Assembly: GCA_015075105.1 (NCBI GenBank)
Contig: JABTUZ010000001.1
Span: forward strand, 1-64,000
Origin: Leptospiraceae bacterium
GTDB taxonomy: Bacteria; Spirochaetota; Leptospiria; Leptospirales; Leptospiraceae
Reading direction: 5' to 3'
DNA length: 64,000 nt
Shown one piece after another: positions 37,077 to 46,938 of this stretch. The notes under the pieces are model-generated. The model saw nothing but the letters and a program-made list of their open reading frames with translations. It was not told the origin of the DNA and searched no databases. A program made the position numbers and the translations under genes. Numbering within the stretch: position 1 is the first letter of the stretch; each line of letters starts with the position of its first letter.

Positions 37077-37772
37077 TTATTTATTAGAAGGCTCATCCTT
37101 CTTTTCATCTTTTTGTGAAGATGGAGCTTTCTCTTTTTCTTCGTCTTTTTTTGGAGCGGGAGCTTTTGCTTTCTCATCCTCTTCAATTTTTACGATTTGA
37201 AAAGTAACTCTTCTGTTTTTAGGGTCAGCGCCATCAATTCCGGGAACCGGATTTGAAGAGCCTGCACCTTTTGTTCTGATTTTCTTTGCAGGAACTCCTT
37301 CTTTTACTAGTGCATTTTTTACTGCAATTGCTCTTTCTTCGGAGTAGAAAATATTTCCTTTCTTTTTTCCTTCAGGATTTTCAGGACCTACTGAATCAGA
37401 GTGTCCTGTAATTTCCAAAGCGTATTCGGGAGGAAGTTTGCTCAAAGCCTCTTTGATTACGCCTGCGTTTGATTTTGCCCATTGGCTAAAATCACTTTTT
37501 CCAATGTTGGCTTGTTTGTATCCAAAGCCTGGATTCTTAACACCATCTGGATAACGAAAGTCTTTTAACTTTTCATTAAATTCTTCAGAAGGATCCAAGT
37601 CCATGGATCTGGTATTTGCTTTTGCCTTAGAGTCTTTATCTCCCGCATCAGTGCTTTGCTGAGGAGGTTGAGAAGGAGTAGTCGGCTCTTCTTTCTTGTC
37701 CGCGGAAGAGCAGAAAGATAGAGAAAGTGCAAAAAGAAATGCAAGAATCAAGCTGATTTGTTTTATTGTCAT
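37077..37772 (-). CDS. OmpA-family lipoprotein (Loa22-like)
   Basis: About 231 residues. The signal peptide ends in LALSLSFCSS style (lipobox Cys after LSLSF). A Pro/Thr/Ser-rich linker, then the OmpA C-terminal peptidoglycan-binding domain follow. The diaminopimelate-contact motif is ITGHSDSVGPENPEGKKKG and GADPKNRRVTFQI, with RAIAVKNALVKEGVPAKKI between. An unstructured Lys/Glu-rich tail ends the protein. This order is that of Loa22, an outer-membrane lipoprotein of Leptospira that binds the cell wall. Start at ATG 37772 with AAAGGTGG before it; a GTG at 37781 is less likely. Confidence 0.85.
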   Translation of the reverse strand: MTIKQISLILAFLFALSLSFCSSADKKEEPTTPSQPPQQSTDAGDKDSKAKANTRSMDLDPSEEFNEKLKDFRYPDGVKNPGFGYKQANIGKSDFSQWAKSNAGVIKEALSKLPPEYALEITGHSDSVGPENPEGKKKGNIFYSEERAIAVKNALVKEGVPAKKIRTKGAGSSNPVPGIDGADPKNRRVTFQIVKIEEDEKAKAPAPKKDEEKEKAPSSQKDEKKDEPSNK

Positions 37773-37880
37773 AGATACCACCTTTATATTTATTCTTTTG
37801 GCTTGATAATGTCATTATTTTATAGTAAAACGAAATAAGAAAACACTTTTTCAAAATTAATTTTTTATATATGGGTCACC

Positions 37881-37939
37881 TGTAAAAAGTCTTTCTTGGA
37901 AATAAATACGCTCAAATACTCAGTGGAATTGCAACTGCA
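37881..37939 (+). repeat. Copy of the dispersed repeat beginning tgtaaaaagtc
   Basis: Starts tgtaaaaagtctttcttgga and matches the copy at 45443 at most positions over about 50 bases (tgcaaaaagtcattcttgga there), with aaataaatacgct against aaatagatatgct. It lies in the spacer between the divergent loa22-like and rluD-like genes. Confidence 0.6.
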
Positions 37940-38061
37940 AAATATTTTTCAATATATTAAAATTGACATGAATTCGACAAATTTTGAGCAAATATTTTCA
38001 ATAAAATTTCAGTATTTCTTTATAGACTCATGCTCCAATTTTTGAATATTAGAGTTTTATT

Positions 38062-38997
38062 GTGAAAATTGTATTAGAAGTAACTGAAGAATTTCAAGAT
38101 TTTCGTTTAGATGTATTTTTAAATAAAGCCACAGGGGACGAGCTTTCTAGAACTTCAATCCAAAGGTTGATTCGCGACGGACAAGTGAGTCTGAATTCGA
38201 CCGAGTTCCCTATCAGCAAACCAAACTATAAGGTTAGTGTTGGTGAGATTTTTACTATTTTCATCCCACCTAAAAAACAGTTTCGATTAGAGCCGATACA
38301 AATGGATTTTGAAATTGTAAAAGAATGGGAAGATTTTGCAATCATAAACAAACCGGCAGGACTTTCTTCTCACGGTGGGCCCGGGGATGCGTCTCCGAGT
38401 TTGGTAAATGGGTTATTGTATTACTTTAAAGAGTTGTCCAAAGAAGGGGGAATTATTCGACCGGGTATAGTCCATAGATTGGACAAGCCTACTTCTGGTC
38501 TTATGATTATCGCAAAAAACGACAAAGCGCATATCGCATTATCTAAGTTGTTTCAGACTCGGAAAATCGAGAAAACGTATTTCGCTTGGTTAATTCAATC
38601 TCCTAAACTTCCAGAAGGCAGGATCGACTCTCCAATCGGTCGCCATCCGACAGAGAGAATTAAAATGTGCGTTAGGCGAGATGGTCGTAAGTCTATTACA
38701 AATTATAAAATTATAAAAACAATATCTTCCAGTAAACACAGATTATTTTCACTAGCAGAAATTCGCTTAGAAACAGGTAGAACTCATCAGATTCGAGTTC
38801 ACTTTCAGAGTCTTGGCAGTCCAGTGGTGGGAGATATGCTTTACTCCAGAACTGGGAATGAATTTTCCAAGTATGGGCTTTTGTTGTTTTCTCAAAAACT
38901 GAAATTTCAAAATCCTTTTTCTGACGAGGTTATTGAATTGGAATTAGAATTCCCGGAAAACTTTATGCGTTTTGAAAAAGAAGCAGTATTAAAATAA
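38062..38997 (+). CDS. Pseudouridine synthase, RluA/RluD family
   Basis: A 311-residue enzyme that isomerises uridine in RNA. GTG start. The S4 RNA-binding domain lies in residues 15-80 (SRTSIQRLIRDGQVSLNS). The catalytic Asp is in GIVHRLDKPTSGLMIIAKND. RTHQIRVHFQSLGSPVVGD is the second family motif. Length and S4 domain fit RluD-type enzymes for 23S rRNA helix 69, but RluC- or RluA-type targets are not excluded. It is tail to tail with the SpoIIE-type phosphatase. Confidence 0.9.
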   Translation: MKIVLEVTEEFQDFRLDVFLNKATGDELSRTSIQRLIRDGQVSLNSTEFPISKPNYKVSVGEIFTIFIPPKKQFRLEPIQMDFEIVKEWEDFAIINKPAGLSSHGGPGDASPSLVNGLLYYFKELSKEGGIIRPGIVHRLDKPTSGLMIIAKNDKAHIALSKLFQTRKIEKTYFAWLIQSPKLPEGRIDSPIGRHPTERIKMCVRRDGRKSITNYKIIKTISSSKHRLFSLAEIRLETGRTHQIRVHFQSLGSPVVGDMLYSRTGNEFSKYGLLLFSQKLKFQNPFSDEVIELELEFPENFMRFEKEAVLK

Positions 38998-39007
38998 AAA
39001 GTTTTTT

Positions 39008-40930
39008 TTAGTCTTGAAATTCAATGCAAAGTAAGGTTAAGTCATCTTGAAATTTTGAACTGCATAAAAAAGAATGTAATGCGTTGATAATCGTTTTAGG
39101 CATTTTTTCTAAATTTTCTTTTTTTAGAAATAACTCGTGAAGCCTTTCTTCTCCAAATACAACACCTTCCGAGTTGAATTCTTCATACATTCCGTCTGAA
39201 AAAAGAAATAATCTGTCATTTTTTTGAAAGGAATAATCTTTTTTAGAATATTCTGAATTTTTTAGCATTCCAACTAACTTCCCTGTTTTAGAAAGTAAAA
39301 TTTTTTGATTTTTTTGAAGATACACTTGATCAGGGTGTCCGGCAGATACATAACTAAGAGTTTGAAATTGCAAATCAATATCCACCAATATACAAGAAAA
39401 GAATGAGTTTAAGCTCCGATATTTCATGTAAAATTCTCGATTTAATATTTCTAAAAGCTCTTCTGGATTTTGAATTACCCACTTTAAACTTTCGTATTCT
39501 CCTTTAATCGCCATAGTAATCAAAGCTCCTTGCACTCCGTGACCGGTTGCATCAGCCACAAAAATTCTAATTACATTTTTTTTGACTTCGCTTACGTCAA
39601 ATATATCTCCACCAACTTCAGACATAGGAGAATACAAAGATTGAATCTTAATATTTTTTAACTTGTCTAAGTCGGCAGGTAGAATATTGGTTTGAATTTT
39701 TTTTGCCAAAATTAAATCTTTCTTGATGATGGACAAAGAATCGTTCAATTCCTTGGTTCTTTCTTGAACTTTATTTTCTAATTCAGCCGTATGGGCTTTT
39801 ATTTGTCTTAAAATATCAGAAAATCTTTTATGTAAAATGATAACCAATGAGAATAGAAATAAGGCTACCCCCCATTGAAGTATTCCTTGGATCGTGGTAT
39901 TTGTATAAACTGCCATTACAAGATCAAAAAGTGCAACAACAACATAACACGCTACACCAATAGAGAAAATTTTTGCTTCGGTGTTTCCTTTTCTTACATG
40001 ATAGGAAATTCTACTTAGGTGAACAACGACAGTTGCTAAAAGTAATAATTGATAATAGGGAAGAGTGGATTCGAGGTGGACGAACTCAAAAAATGAAATA
40101 AATAAACTTACTATTGCAAATACGAGATGTGACAATAATAACACTCTCGAAATAGAGAATCTTCCTCTTCCGATCATTTCTTCAGCAAAAGAAATCCCGA
40201 ATACAGGCAGTAGGTATAAAGAAGAATACATTGCAAAAGGCCAAAAAATTGTACTTTTGACATAGAATGAAGAGATTGGATGTACATTAGAAAGCAAATA
40301 TATTCCTGAGAAAAAACAAAAAGAAGAAAAAGATAAAGCTAATTTTTGATGAGACTGGGTTAAGAAAAACGCAAAAGTTAAAACTCCGATAATTGCATAA
40401 AAGCAACCGATTATAAAAGAAGATAATTCTTTTTTGAAAAGTGTTTGATACAAGTCTGCATGATTGCCGATTTTTATTGTGTGGAATCCGATATTGTGAG
40501 AGGTCGAATACATTTTAATATACAAAAACTTTGCAGTATTTTTTGAAATCGGAAGCATTGCAGTTTTCCAACCATCCCAGCGATTCTTCCCTATCTCACC
40601 AAAAGAATACAATTTCAGATCGTCTAAGTAAACAACACAAGTCTTGCTTATATCGAAAAATAAAGTAGGGTTAGAAATATTTTTCAGATCGGGTATTTCT
40701 TTTCTAAACCAAACTATAGTAGAGTTATTTTTGCCTTCTGGGTTATTCGGGTTCTCTATTGTTTTCCAATCTTTTAGGCTCTCTACATCAGAGACGTTAG
40801 TTGCAATGCTTTGAGTGCTACTTTCAAATCTATATTCCCAATTTTTAGAAAGGTCTATTTCCTTATTCGTGTTCTGGCTTAGTAAATTTTCACAGAAAAA
40901 AAGAAAAGGTAAAAGAAATAAAAGCTTCAA
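39008..40930 (-). CDS. 7TM-DISM receptor with C-terminal SpoIIE/RsbU-type phosphatase
   Basis: A 640-residue protein. It has a signal peptide (MKLLFLLPFLFFCENLLS), an extracellular jelly-roll domain (about 25-165, for example WFRKEIPDLKN and SFGEIGKNRWDGWKT), seven membrane helices (about 175-365) and a coiled coil (ELENKVQERTKELNDSLSII). A PP2C-type serine phosphatase follows (about 415-635: SEVGGDIFDV, VADATGHGVQGALITMAIKG, YVSAGHPDQVYL and LFLFSDGMYEEF). The Asp residues in GGDIFD, DATGHG and SDGMYEE bind the two metals. Such phosphatases dephosphorylate STAS proteins in partner switching; the STAS gene at 33343-34095 is a candidate substrate. Confidence 0.9.
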   Translation of the reverse strand: MKLLFLLPFLFFCENLLSQNTNKEIDLSKNWEYRFESSTQSIATNVSDVESLKDWKTIENPNNPEGKNNSTIVWFRKEIPDLKNISNPTLFFDISKTCVVYLDDLKLYSFGEIGKNRWDGWKTAMLPISKNTAKFLYIKMYSTSHNIGFHTIKIGNHADLYQTLFKKELSSFIIGCFYAIIGVLTFAFFLTQSHQKLALSFSSFCFFSGIYLLSNVHPISSFYVKSTIFWPFAMYSSLYLLPVFGISFAEEMIGRGRFSISRVLLLSHLVFAIVSLFISFFEFVHLESTLPYYQLLLLATVVVHLSRISYHVRKGNTEAKIFSIGVACYVVVALFDLVMAVYTNTTIQGILQWGVALFLFSLVIILHKRFSDILRQIKAHTAELENKVQERTKELNDSLSIIKKDLILAKKIQTNILPADLDKLKNIKIQSLYSPMSEVGGDIFDVSEVKKNVIRIFVADATGHGVQGALITMAIKGEYESLKWVIQNPEELLEILNREFYMKYRSLNSFFSCILVDIDLQFQTLSYVSAGHPDQVYLQKNQKILLSKTGKLVGMLKNSEYSKKDYSFQKNDRLFLFSDGMYEEFNSEGVVFGEERLHELFLKKENLEKMPKTIINALHSFLCSSKFQDDLTLLCIEFQD

Positions 40931-41127
40931 CGGCGATTCTCTGTAAAATACGAAAGGTGTACATCTATCTTTTCAAGTGTATTTTCTAACTGCATAGTAT
41001 TCACTAAATGTTACTCCTTATGCCCAAGCGTGTAAATCAAAAATTTTTAGAGGATTTTTGTAGTGTTCTTTTTTTTGAGGCTAAACCTTTCCTAATGAGA
41101 CATAATCTATAGTGCTCGAAGTTTTTA

Positions 41128-41143
41128 GGTGGAGTTCCCACAT
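41128..41143. repeat. Short palindromic repeat core ggtggagttcccacat
   Basis: Reverse complement of the core words at 1122-1134 and 1189-1200 (gtgggaactcca). It lies in the 240-bp gap between the SpoIIE-type phosphatase and kdsB; no gene is seen in that gap. Confidence 0.5.
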
Positions 41144-41169
41144 AGTCAAAAGGGCTAAACGAGGACTTT

Positions 41170-41922
41170 TTATGCACCTATCACAAACTTTTGAAAATAG
41201 GCTCTTGCCTTTTCTAAATCCTCGGGACTGTCGATGGAAAGTGCTGCATTTTCTGCAATAAAAATTCCAATGCTATATCCGGACTGGACTGCCCTAAGCT
41301 GCTCTAAAGATTCAGATTTTTCGAGGTCGCTTTTTGGTAGAGAATTGTATTGTAATAAAAAGTTTTTTTCATAAGCATATATCCCTAAATGCCTGTAAAC
41401 TTTTGTTTCTTCTTTAAATTGAGAGGGGATGAGGGATCGAGAAAAATACAGTGCTCTTTTATTGTGGTCGAAAACTACTTTTACTCTATTTGAATCATTG
41501 TATTCAGAAGGGTCTTTGATTTGGATTCCAGCACTAGTCATTTCCCATTGTGGGTTTTGAATTTTTAGTTCAGTCACTCCGTCTATTAGTGTTGGCTCGA
41601 TCCCTGGTTCGTCACCTTGGATATTTACGATTATATCTGCTTCTATTTTTCCTGCTACTTCTATAATTCTATCTGTTCCAGATTCATGATTTTTATCTGT
41701 CATCAAAACCTTTCCTCCAAATTTCAAGACTTCTTTCTCGATTCTTTCATCGTCTGTTGCAACAATTACTTCATTTAGAAATTTTGATTTTTTAGAATTC
41801 GAGTAAGTCCATTCTATCATTGTTTTATTTTCGATTATTGCAAGTGGCTTTCCGGGAAGTCTTGTGCTTGCGTATCGGGCGGGAATTATTCCTACAATTT
41901 TTTTTTTACTTTGTAAGGACAA
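41170..41922 (-). CDS. kdsB: 3-deoxy-manno-octulosonate cytidylyltransferase
   Basis: A 250-residue enzyme that activates KDO with CTP for LPS core synthesis. Motifs: GIIPARYASTRLPGKPL (nucleotide binding), EVIVATDDERI, HESGTDRIIEV and VNIQGDEPGIEPTLID. C-terminal YRHLGIYAYEKNFLLQY and SLEQLRAVQSGYSIGI are typical. Length is normal. It starts 4 bases after the end of icmF, so it may share its message. KDO use implies a diderm envelope with LPS. Confidence 0.95.
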   Translation of the reverse strand: MSLQSKKKIVGIIPARYASTRLPGKPLAIIENKTMIEWTYSNSKKSKFLNEVIVATDDERIEKEVLKFGGKVLMTDKNHESGTDRIIEVAGKIEADIIVNIQGDEPGIEPTLIDGVTELKIQNPQWEMTSAGIQIKDPSEYNDSNRVKVVFDHNKRALYFSRSLIPSQFKEETKVYRHLGIYAYEKNFLLQYNSLPKSDLEKSESLEQLRAVQSGYSIGIFIAENAALSIDSPEDLEKARAYFQKFVIGA

Positions 41923-41925
41923 AAT

Positions 41926-44900
41926 CTACATACTCCTTCTATACTTTCCGCCAAATTTATACATTGCAGAGGTAATCTGTCCAAGGCTTGCGTACTTTAC
42001 AGTTTCCATTAGTTCTTGAAAAATATTTCCTCCTTTTAGTGCAGTTTTTTCTAAAGATTGGATCGCTTTTTCGCACTCATTTTTATTTCTATTTTGAAAT
42101 TCATTTAGCTCGAGAAGCTGTTGTTTTTTTTCTTCTTCTGAAGATCGGATTAGCTCCATCGTTTTTTCATTTGTATTTTCTTTTCCAAGAAAAGAGTTTA
42201 CTCCGATGATTTTTAATTCCCCGGAATGTTTTAGAGTTTCGTAATATATGGACTCATCTTGGATTTTTCCTCTTTGGTACATTGTTTCCATTGCACCAAG
42301 AACCCCACCTCTTTCTGAAATTTTCTCAAATTCGTTTAAAACTGCTTCTTCCACTAAGTCGGTCAATTCTTCAATAATAAATGCGCCTTGGATAGGGTTG
42401 TGATTTTTATTCAACCCAAGCTCTTCGTTTATAATCAACTGAATTGCCATTGCCCTTCTTACAGATTCTTCTGTCGGAGTTGTGATTGCCTCATCGTAAG
42501 CATTGGTGTGAAGGCTATTCGTGTTGTCATAGATGGCGTATAACGCTTGCAGTGTAGTACGAATATCATTAAAATCAATTTCTTGAGCGTGTAGAGATCT
42601 TCCGCTTGTTTGTATATGGTATTTGAGTTTTTGAGATCTTTCGTTTGCGTTGTATCTATACTTCATGGTTATTGCCCAGATTCTTCTGGCCACTCTACCC
42701 ATCACAGAATATTCGGGGTCTAAACCATTAGAAAAAAAGAAAGATAGGTTTTGAGCAAACTCATCAATTTTCATCCCTCGGCTAAGGTAGTACTCTACAT
42801 AAGTAAAAGCGTTAGACAAAGTGAAGGCAAGTTGAGAAATAGGGTTTGCTCCTGCCTCAGCGATATGGTAACCGGATATAGAAACAGAATAGAAGTTTCG
42901 TATTTTTTCTTGAATAAAATATTCTTGGATATCTCCCATCATTTTTAGGGCAAAGTCAGTAGAGAAAACACAGGTGTTTTGAGCTTGGTCTTCTTTTAAT
43001 ATATCTGCTTGTACAGTTCCCCGTATATTTTGAAGAGTATTCTGTTTTATTTTTTCGTAGAGTTCTTTCTCGATTATCTTAGACGAAGAGACTCCAAGAA
43101 ATAAAAGCCCACTACCATCGTGTGTGTCTGGAAGGTCGCCCTGATAGCTCGGTCGAGTGACTCCTTTAATTTTAAAGTAGTTGTGAATTTTATTTTGGAT
43201 TTCGTCTAACGCACCAGTTTTTTGAATGTATTTTTCTACCTCCAAATCAATTGCAGCATTAAAGAAAAAGGCGAGTATCATCGGCGCAGGCCCGTTTATA
43301 GTCATAGAAACAGACGTAGATGGGTTACAAAGATCAAACCCGGAATACAATTTTTTCGCGTCGTCAATAGTCGGAACTGAAACTCCTGAGTTTCCGATTT
43401 TACCGAAATTGTCGGCTTCAACCTTTGGATCTTCTCCATAAAGTGTCACAGAATCAAAAGCGGTTGAGAGTCTGGAGGCGTTTTGTCCTTTGGTAAGCAT
43501 GTGAAATCTTCGGTTGGTTCTTTCGGGAGTTCCTTCTCCTGCAAACATTCTTGTAGGTGCTTCGTCAGATTTTCTAAAAGGAAATACTCCTGCTGTAAAC
43601 GGAAAGCTACCGGGTAGGTTTTCTTTGTATTTGTAGTTTAGTAATTCAGGATAAGAAGTGTAGCTTGGTAGAGAAACAAGCGGAATAGACAAACCTGAAA
43701 GAGAAGTAAAGTGTAGTTTTTGTTTGATTTCTTTATCTCTTACTTTAAAGATTAAATACTCTTCTTCGTAGCTTTTCTTCTTTTCTATCCAATTATACAA
43801 CCATTCTCTGTCTTCTTCTGGAATTTGATTTTCTAAAGAATTGATTTCATTTTCTAATTCTTTTTTTATAATTTCATCTTTTAAAAATTGGGACGTTAGG
43901 CGATAGGATTGAATTTTTTGAGAAATGTCTTTGTATTTTTCTAAGTCAGAATAATATTTTCTAATAGTGGTGGAAATATCTGAAAGGTAAGTTATTCTAT
44001 TTGAAGGAATTAGTGAAAACGAATCAGAATCTTTTGCAGAAAGCAATTCAGTATTCAAAAAATTCAAATTAAAATTGAATTTTTCTTTTAGTTTTAATAC
44101 TAAATTTTCATAGAGAAGGTTAACTCCAAAATCATTGAATCTGCTTGCAACAGTTCCAAAAACAGGCATTTCTTCAGGTGGAAGATGAAAAAGGTTTAGG
44201 TTTCGCTGGTATTGTTTTCTTACCTCTCTTAGGGCATCTTTTGATCCTTTTCTGTCAAATTTATTAATTACTACAATACTTGCGTATTCGAGCATATCAA
44301 TTTTTTCGAGTTGACTAGGTGCTCCAAAATCAGATGTCATAACATATATGGAAAAATCTGAATGAGAGGAAATTTCTGCATCTGATTGACCAATCCCTGA
44401 AGTCTCGACTAAGATTATATCGAATCCTGCTTTTTTCAAAACATGAAGAGTATCATCTAAAGATTCTGACAGCCCTCCCTTTTCTCCGCGAGTTGCAAGA
44501 GAGTGCAGATAAATTTTTTCTGAATAGACAGAATTCATTCTAATCCTGTCTCCAAGCAGGGCTCCTCCTGTTTTCTTCTTAGAAGGGTCAATACACAATA
44601 TTCCAATCCAAATATTCGGATTGGCAGAAGACAATCTTCTTACTAACTCATCGGTAAGAGAGCTTTTTCCAGCACCACCTGTTCCTGTAATTCCAATTAC
44701 TATACTTTTTTTATTTTGTGTGTCGTCTAACTTCTCTTTTTTATTTTTCCTTCTGTGATTTTCGTAGTAGGAAATAGTCTGGCTGATTTCTCTAAAATTT
44801 TTCGGACTGAGCTTTGTGTTTATTATATCTTCGGATATAGAAAAATCACACAACTCCATCATCTTGTCGATCATTCCCTGTAGTCCGATTTTCATTCCTT

Positions 44901-45273
44901 CTTCGGGAGAGTAAATTTTAGTTACACCATATTTTTCTAATTCTTGAATTTCTGAAGGGATAATTACTCCGCCGCCACCTCCAAAAACCTTTACGTGCTC
45001 AAGTCCATTTTCTTTTAATAAGTCTATTAGGTATTTGAAATACTCAACGTGTCCCCCTTGATAGGAGCTTACCGCAATTCCTTGAACATCTTCCTGCAAT
45101 GCGGATTGAACAATTTCTTTAACCGATCGGTTGTGTCCCAAGTGAATGACTTCGGCTCCACTTCGTTGGAGCATTCTTCTTATAATATTTATAGATACGT
45201 CATGCCCATCGTATAAAGATGCAGCAGTTACAAAACGAATTTTATTTTTTGGGGAAGGGTTTGAGTTTGTCAT
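41926..45273 (-). CDS. icmF: Fused isobutyryl-CoA mutase (B12 domain, G-protein chaperone, mutase)
   Basis: A 1115-residue adenosylcobalamin enzyme. The order is: B12-binding domain (residues 12-140; [11 protein letters not shown] with His24 as lower ligand, VFGGGGGVI), then a MeaB-type GTPase (P-loop [11 protein letters not shown] at 194-204, then ETSGIGQSD), then the catalytic TIM barrel and C-terminus (for example [28 protein letters not shown]-like [17 protein letters not shown], and [18 protein letters not shown]). This is the IcmF arrangement, which rearranges isobutyryl-CoA and n-butyryl-CoA, with pivalyl- or isovaleryl-CoA as further known substrates. The P-loop of the GTPase and the RGTVQADI segment are intact. 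Upstream lies a 305-bp non-coding stretch. Confidence 0.95.
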   Translation of the reverse strand: MTNSNPSPKNKIRFVTAASLYDGHDVSINIIRRMLQRSGAEVIHLGHNRSVKEIVQSALQEDVQGIAVSSYQGGHVEYFKYLIDLLKENGLEHVKVFGGGGGVIIPSEIQELEKYGVTKIYSPEEGMKIGLQGMIDKMMELCDFSISEDIINTKLSPKNFREISQTISYYENHRRKNKKEKLDDTQNKKSIVIGITGTGGAGKSSLTDELVRRLSSANPNIWIGILCIDPSKKKTGGALLGDRIRMNSVYSEKIYLHSLATRGEKGGLSESLDDTLHVLKKAGFDIILVETSGIGQSDAEISSHSDFSIYVMTSDFGAPSQLEKIDMLEYASIVVINKFDRKGSKDALREVRKQYQRNLNLFHLPPEEMPVFGTVASRFNDFGVNLLYENLVLKLKEKFNFNLNFLNTELLSAKDSDSFSLIPSNRITYLSDISTTIRKYYSDLEKYKDISQKIQSYRLTSQFLKDEIIKKELENEINSLENQIPEEDREWLYNWIEKKKSYEEEYLIFKVRDKEIKQKLHFTSLSGLSIPLVSLPSYTSYPELLNYKYKENLPGSFPFTAGVFPFRKSDEAPTRMFAGEGTPERTNRRFHMLTKGQNASRLSTAFDSVTLYGEDPKVEADNFGKIGNSGVSVPTIDDAKKLYSGFDLCNPSTSVSMTINGPAPMILAFFFNAAIDLEVEKYIQKTGALDEIQNKIHNYFKIKGVTRPSYQGDLPDTHDGSGLLFLGVSSSKIIEKELYEKIKQNTLQNIRGTVQADILKEDQAQNTCVFSTDFALKMMGDIQEYFIQEKIRNFYSVSISGYHIAEAGANPISQLAFTLSNAFTYVEYYLSRGMKIDEFAQNLSFFFSNGLDPEYSVMGRVARRIWAITMKYRYNANERSQKLKYHIQTSGRSLHAQEIDFNDIRTTLQALYAIYDNTNSLHTNAYDEAITTPTEESVRRAMAIQLIINEELGLNKNHNPIQGAFIIEELTDLVEEAVLNEFEKISERGGVLGAMETMYQRGKIQDESIYYETLKHSGELKIIGVNSFLGKENTNEKTMELIRSSEEEKKQQLLELNEFQNRNKNECEKAIQSLEKTALKGGNIFQELMETVKYASLGQITSAMYKFGGKYRRSM

Positions 45274-45442
45274 TGTTCGATCATTTGCAATTTAACATAT
45301 TGTGTTGTATTTTTTAAACACCAGAAGTATAATGTAATAGTCTTATTATTCTTGCAACTATATATTGAAGACATGAATTTGTTCAATGAAGAAATTTAAA
45401 AGTAGTATTTTTCTCATAGAATGAGTTTATAAATGTCACGCC

Positions 45443-45524
45443 TGCAAAAAGTCATTCTTGGAAATAGATATGCTAAAATACCTTGAGTAAAATCGCCATT
45501 TAACAGCGTTATTTTGATCTTGCA
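45443..45524 (+). repeat. Copy of the dispersed repeat, in a gene-free stretch
   Basis: Starts tgcaaaaagtcattcttgga and ends cttgca. It matches 37881-37939 and the minus strand of 26058-26152. The surrounding 45274-45579 holds no gene I can support. Confidence 0.6.
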
Positions 45525-45579
45525 ACACAAGGGCTGAGTAGTGTATTATAATTTTTTTAATGCCAAGCAGTAAGTGATT

Positions 45580-45802
45580 TTAGTTTTGCTTAAAAAATCT
45601 TAAAAATTTCCTGAAGAAAGAAACATATTCCGGTCTTGCATGGACTTCCATTCCGATTTTAATGTCGTTTTTATCTCCTCCGAGTTCGCACCATGAAGAG
45701 TCATCCTCCACCTGAAAAACTGTACATTTCCCTATTTTATCATAAAAAGTTTTTGTCCCTACTGCAGTTTTTGCTTAATTTTAATCTCCAATTAAATTTC
45801 AT
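45580..45802 (-). pseudogene. Small frameshifted gene
   Basis: Starting at ATG 45802 the chain reads MKFNWRLKL, then a frame change near 45775-45778, then a 64-codon open stretch 45774-45580. That stretch reads AKTAVGTKTFYDKIGKCTVF, then QVEDDSSWCELGGDKNDIKI, then GMEVHARPEYVSFFRKFLRF. The long frame has no start codon of its own. Codon use and the clean join to the upstream ATG suggest one former gene of about 75 residues. The charged, tryptophan-containing middle has no family I know. It may be a decayed gene or a sequence error. It begins 4 bases before the end of the membrane protein gene. Confidence 0.45.
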
Positions 45803-45806
45803 GTCT

Positions 45807-46187
45807 TTATTTTTTAAATAACCGTAATAACCAAGCCCAAGAGCCAAATGAAATCGTTCCCATAATGAATAGTCCCAGGAGATACATTATTAACGAGCCA
45901 AATGTAGCGCTAATAAAAAGGATGATTCCACTTTTCACCTGATCTTTGAAAAAACTCACGACTGCAAGGATTAGTGCAGTAACATTAAAAATATAGAACC
46001 CAATATAGGAAACTATTGGCACAGGCAAAAGAGCAAAAAGCCAAGCAATAAAAAGGCAAATAAATCCATAACGCACATGTTTTATGGGAGATTTAATTGT
46101 AGATTTTAGAATTGAATTGGTGTTTGATTTTTTGATTGTCTTCCCTTTAGAAGGTTTTGCAGATTTTGATTTTATTTTTTTTGTCAT
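45807..46187 (-). CDS. Lysine-rich small membrane protein
   Basis: A 126-residue protein with a very basic serine/lysine-rich N-terminus (KSKSAKPSKGKTIKKSN) of about 35 residues, followed by three predicted membrane helices (about 42-62, 65-82 and 88-110). The basic tail should stay in the cytoplasm and could bind nucleic acid or acidic lipids. No family recognised. It follows the Cys-rich exported protein gene by 12 bases. Confidence 0.6.
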   Translation of the reverse strand: MTKKIKSKSAKPSKGKTIKKSNTNSILKSTIKSPIKHVRYGFICLFIAWLFALLPVPIVSYIGFYIFNVTALILAVVSFFKDQVKSGIILFISATFGSLIMYLLGLFIMGTISFGSWAWLLRLFKK

Positions 46188-46199
46188 ATTTTCCCTTCG

Positions 46200-46715
46200 T
46201 TAGTGTTTTAGTGTGATACAAGATACTACTGTTTCTCCCATGACGGTTGAGGATGATATCCATACATTTCCTATTTTTGTGTAAACTATCCAACTTCCTT
46301 GATTTTTAATAAGAAGCTTTCCTGCATTCCAACGATATTCATGTGCCGCTTCAAATCCCGACATACCGAAAGGCCCCTTGCTCATGGTTAAATGAAGTAA
46401 TCCTCCCGAAATTTTTCCATTTCCCTCAATAGTACAAGACTCGTTTGACTGTTGAAGACTATTTTTTTTATGATTGTTGTATTCTGGTATTTTTTCCGGA
46501 TTGGAAATTTGTTTCCTTTTTCTAATAGCGTCTTTGCAGATTTTTGAAAATTTTGCATAATTAGATTCCATACATTTTCGCAGTTCAGCTTTGTCTTTAC
46601 TTCTTATTCCATGACAAAATTTTTGCCGATCATTCTTGCATTCTCCTCTTGCAGAAATATTCGTTACATTAAAAAATAAAATAATTAGAATAATTATTGC
46701 AATATTATATAGCAT
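46200..46715 (-). CDS. Exported protein with N-terminal Cys-rich motif
   Basis: A protein of about 171 residues from ATG 46715. Signal peptide MLYNIAIIILIILFFNVTNI. Next is a Cys-rich helical unit (ECKNDRQKFCHGIRSKDKAE, LRKCMESNYAKFSKICKDAI), spaced C-x7-C-x13-C-x12-C. This resembles the cysteine-rich GLG1-type repeat, which is usually found in tandem; here only one unit is present. The C-terminal half (GNGKISGGLLHLTMSKGPFG onwards) is probably a small beta domain with two Cys. A TTG at 46742 is an alternative start. Function unknown. Confidence 0.6.
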   Translation of the reverse strand: MLYNIAIIILIILFFNVTNISARGECKNDRQKFCHGIRSKDKAELRKCMESNYAKFSKICKDAIRKRKQISNPEKIPEYNNHKKNSLQQSNESCTIEGNGKISGGLLHLTMSKGPFGMSGFEAAHEYRWNAGKLLIKNQGSWIVYTKIGNVWISSSTVMGETVVSCITLKH

Positions 46716-46938
46716 AATTTTGTTTTGGAGGATAAATAGCAAGCATGGTGATGGTCATTTTGCATAACCATAAAAAACTCTGTCAAATAGGTTTAAAATT
46801 TCCCAGAAAAAAATTATACACACTATGACCAGAAATCAAAATTTGAGAAAATATTGTCAATACCTCAAATTAGGTATATTTTCAAGATTTTAATATTTTC
46901 TTCTAATTCTTTATTCTGTGAGACTAAATAAGAAAAAC

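Noticed and set aside
36953-37186. Lysine-rich 77-residue frame opposite to nothing, inside the Loa22-like 3' end
   Set aside because: Out-of-frame reading of the Lys/Glu-rich tail of the Loa22-like gene on the same strand.
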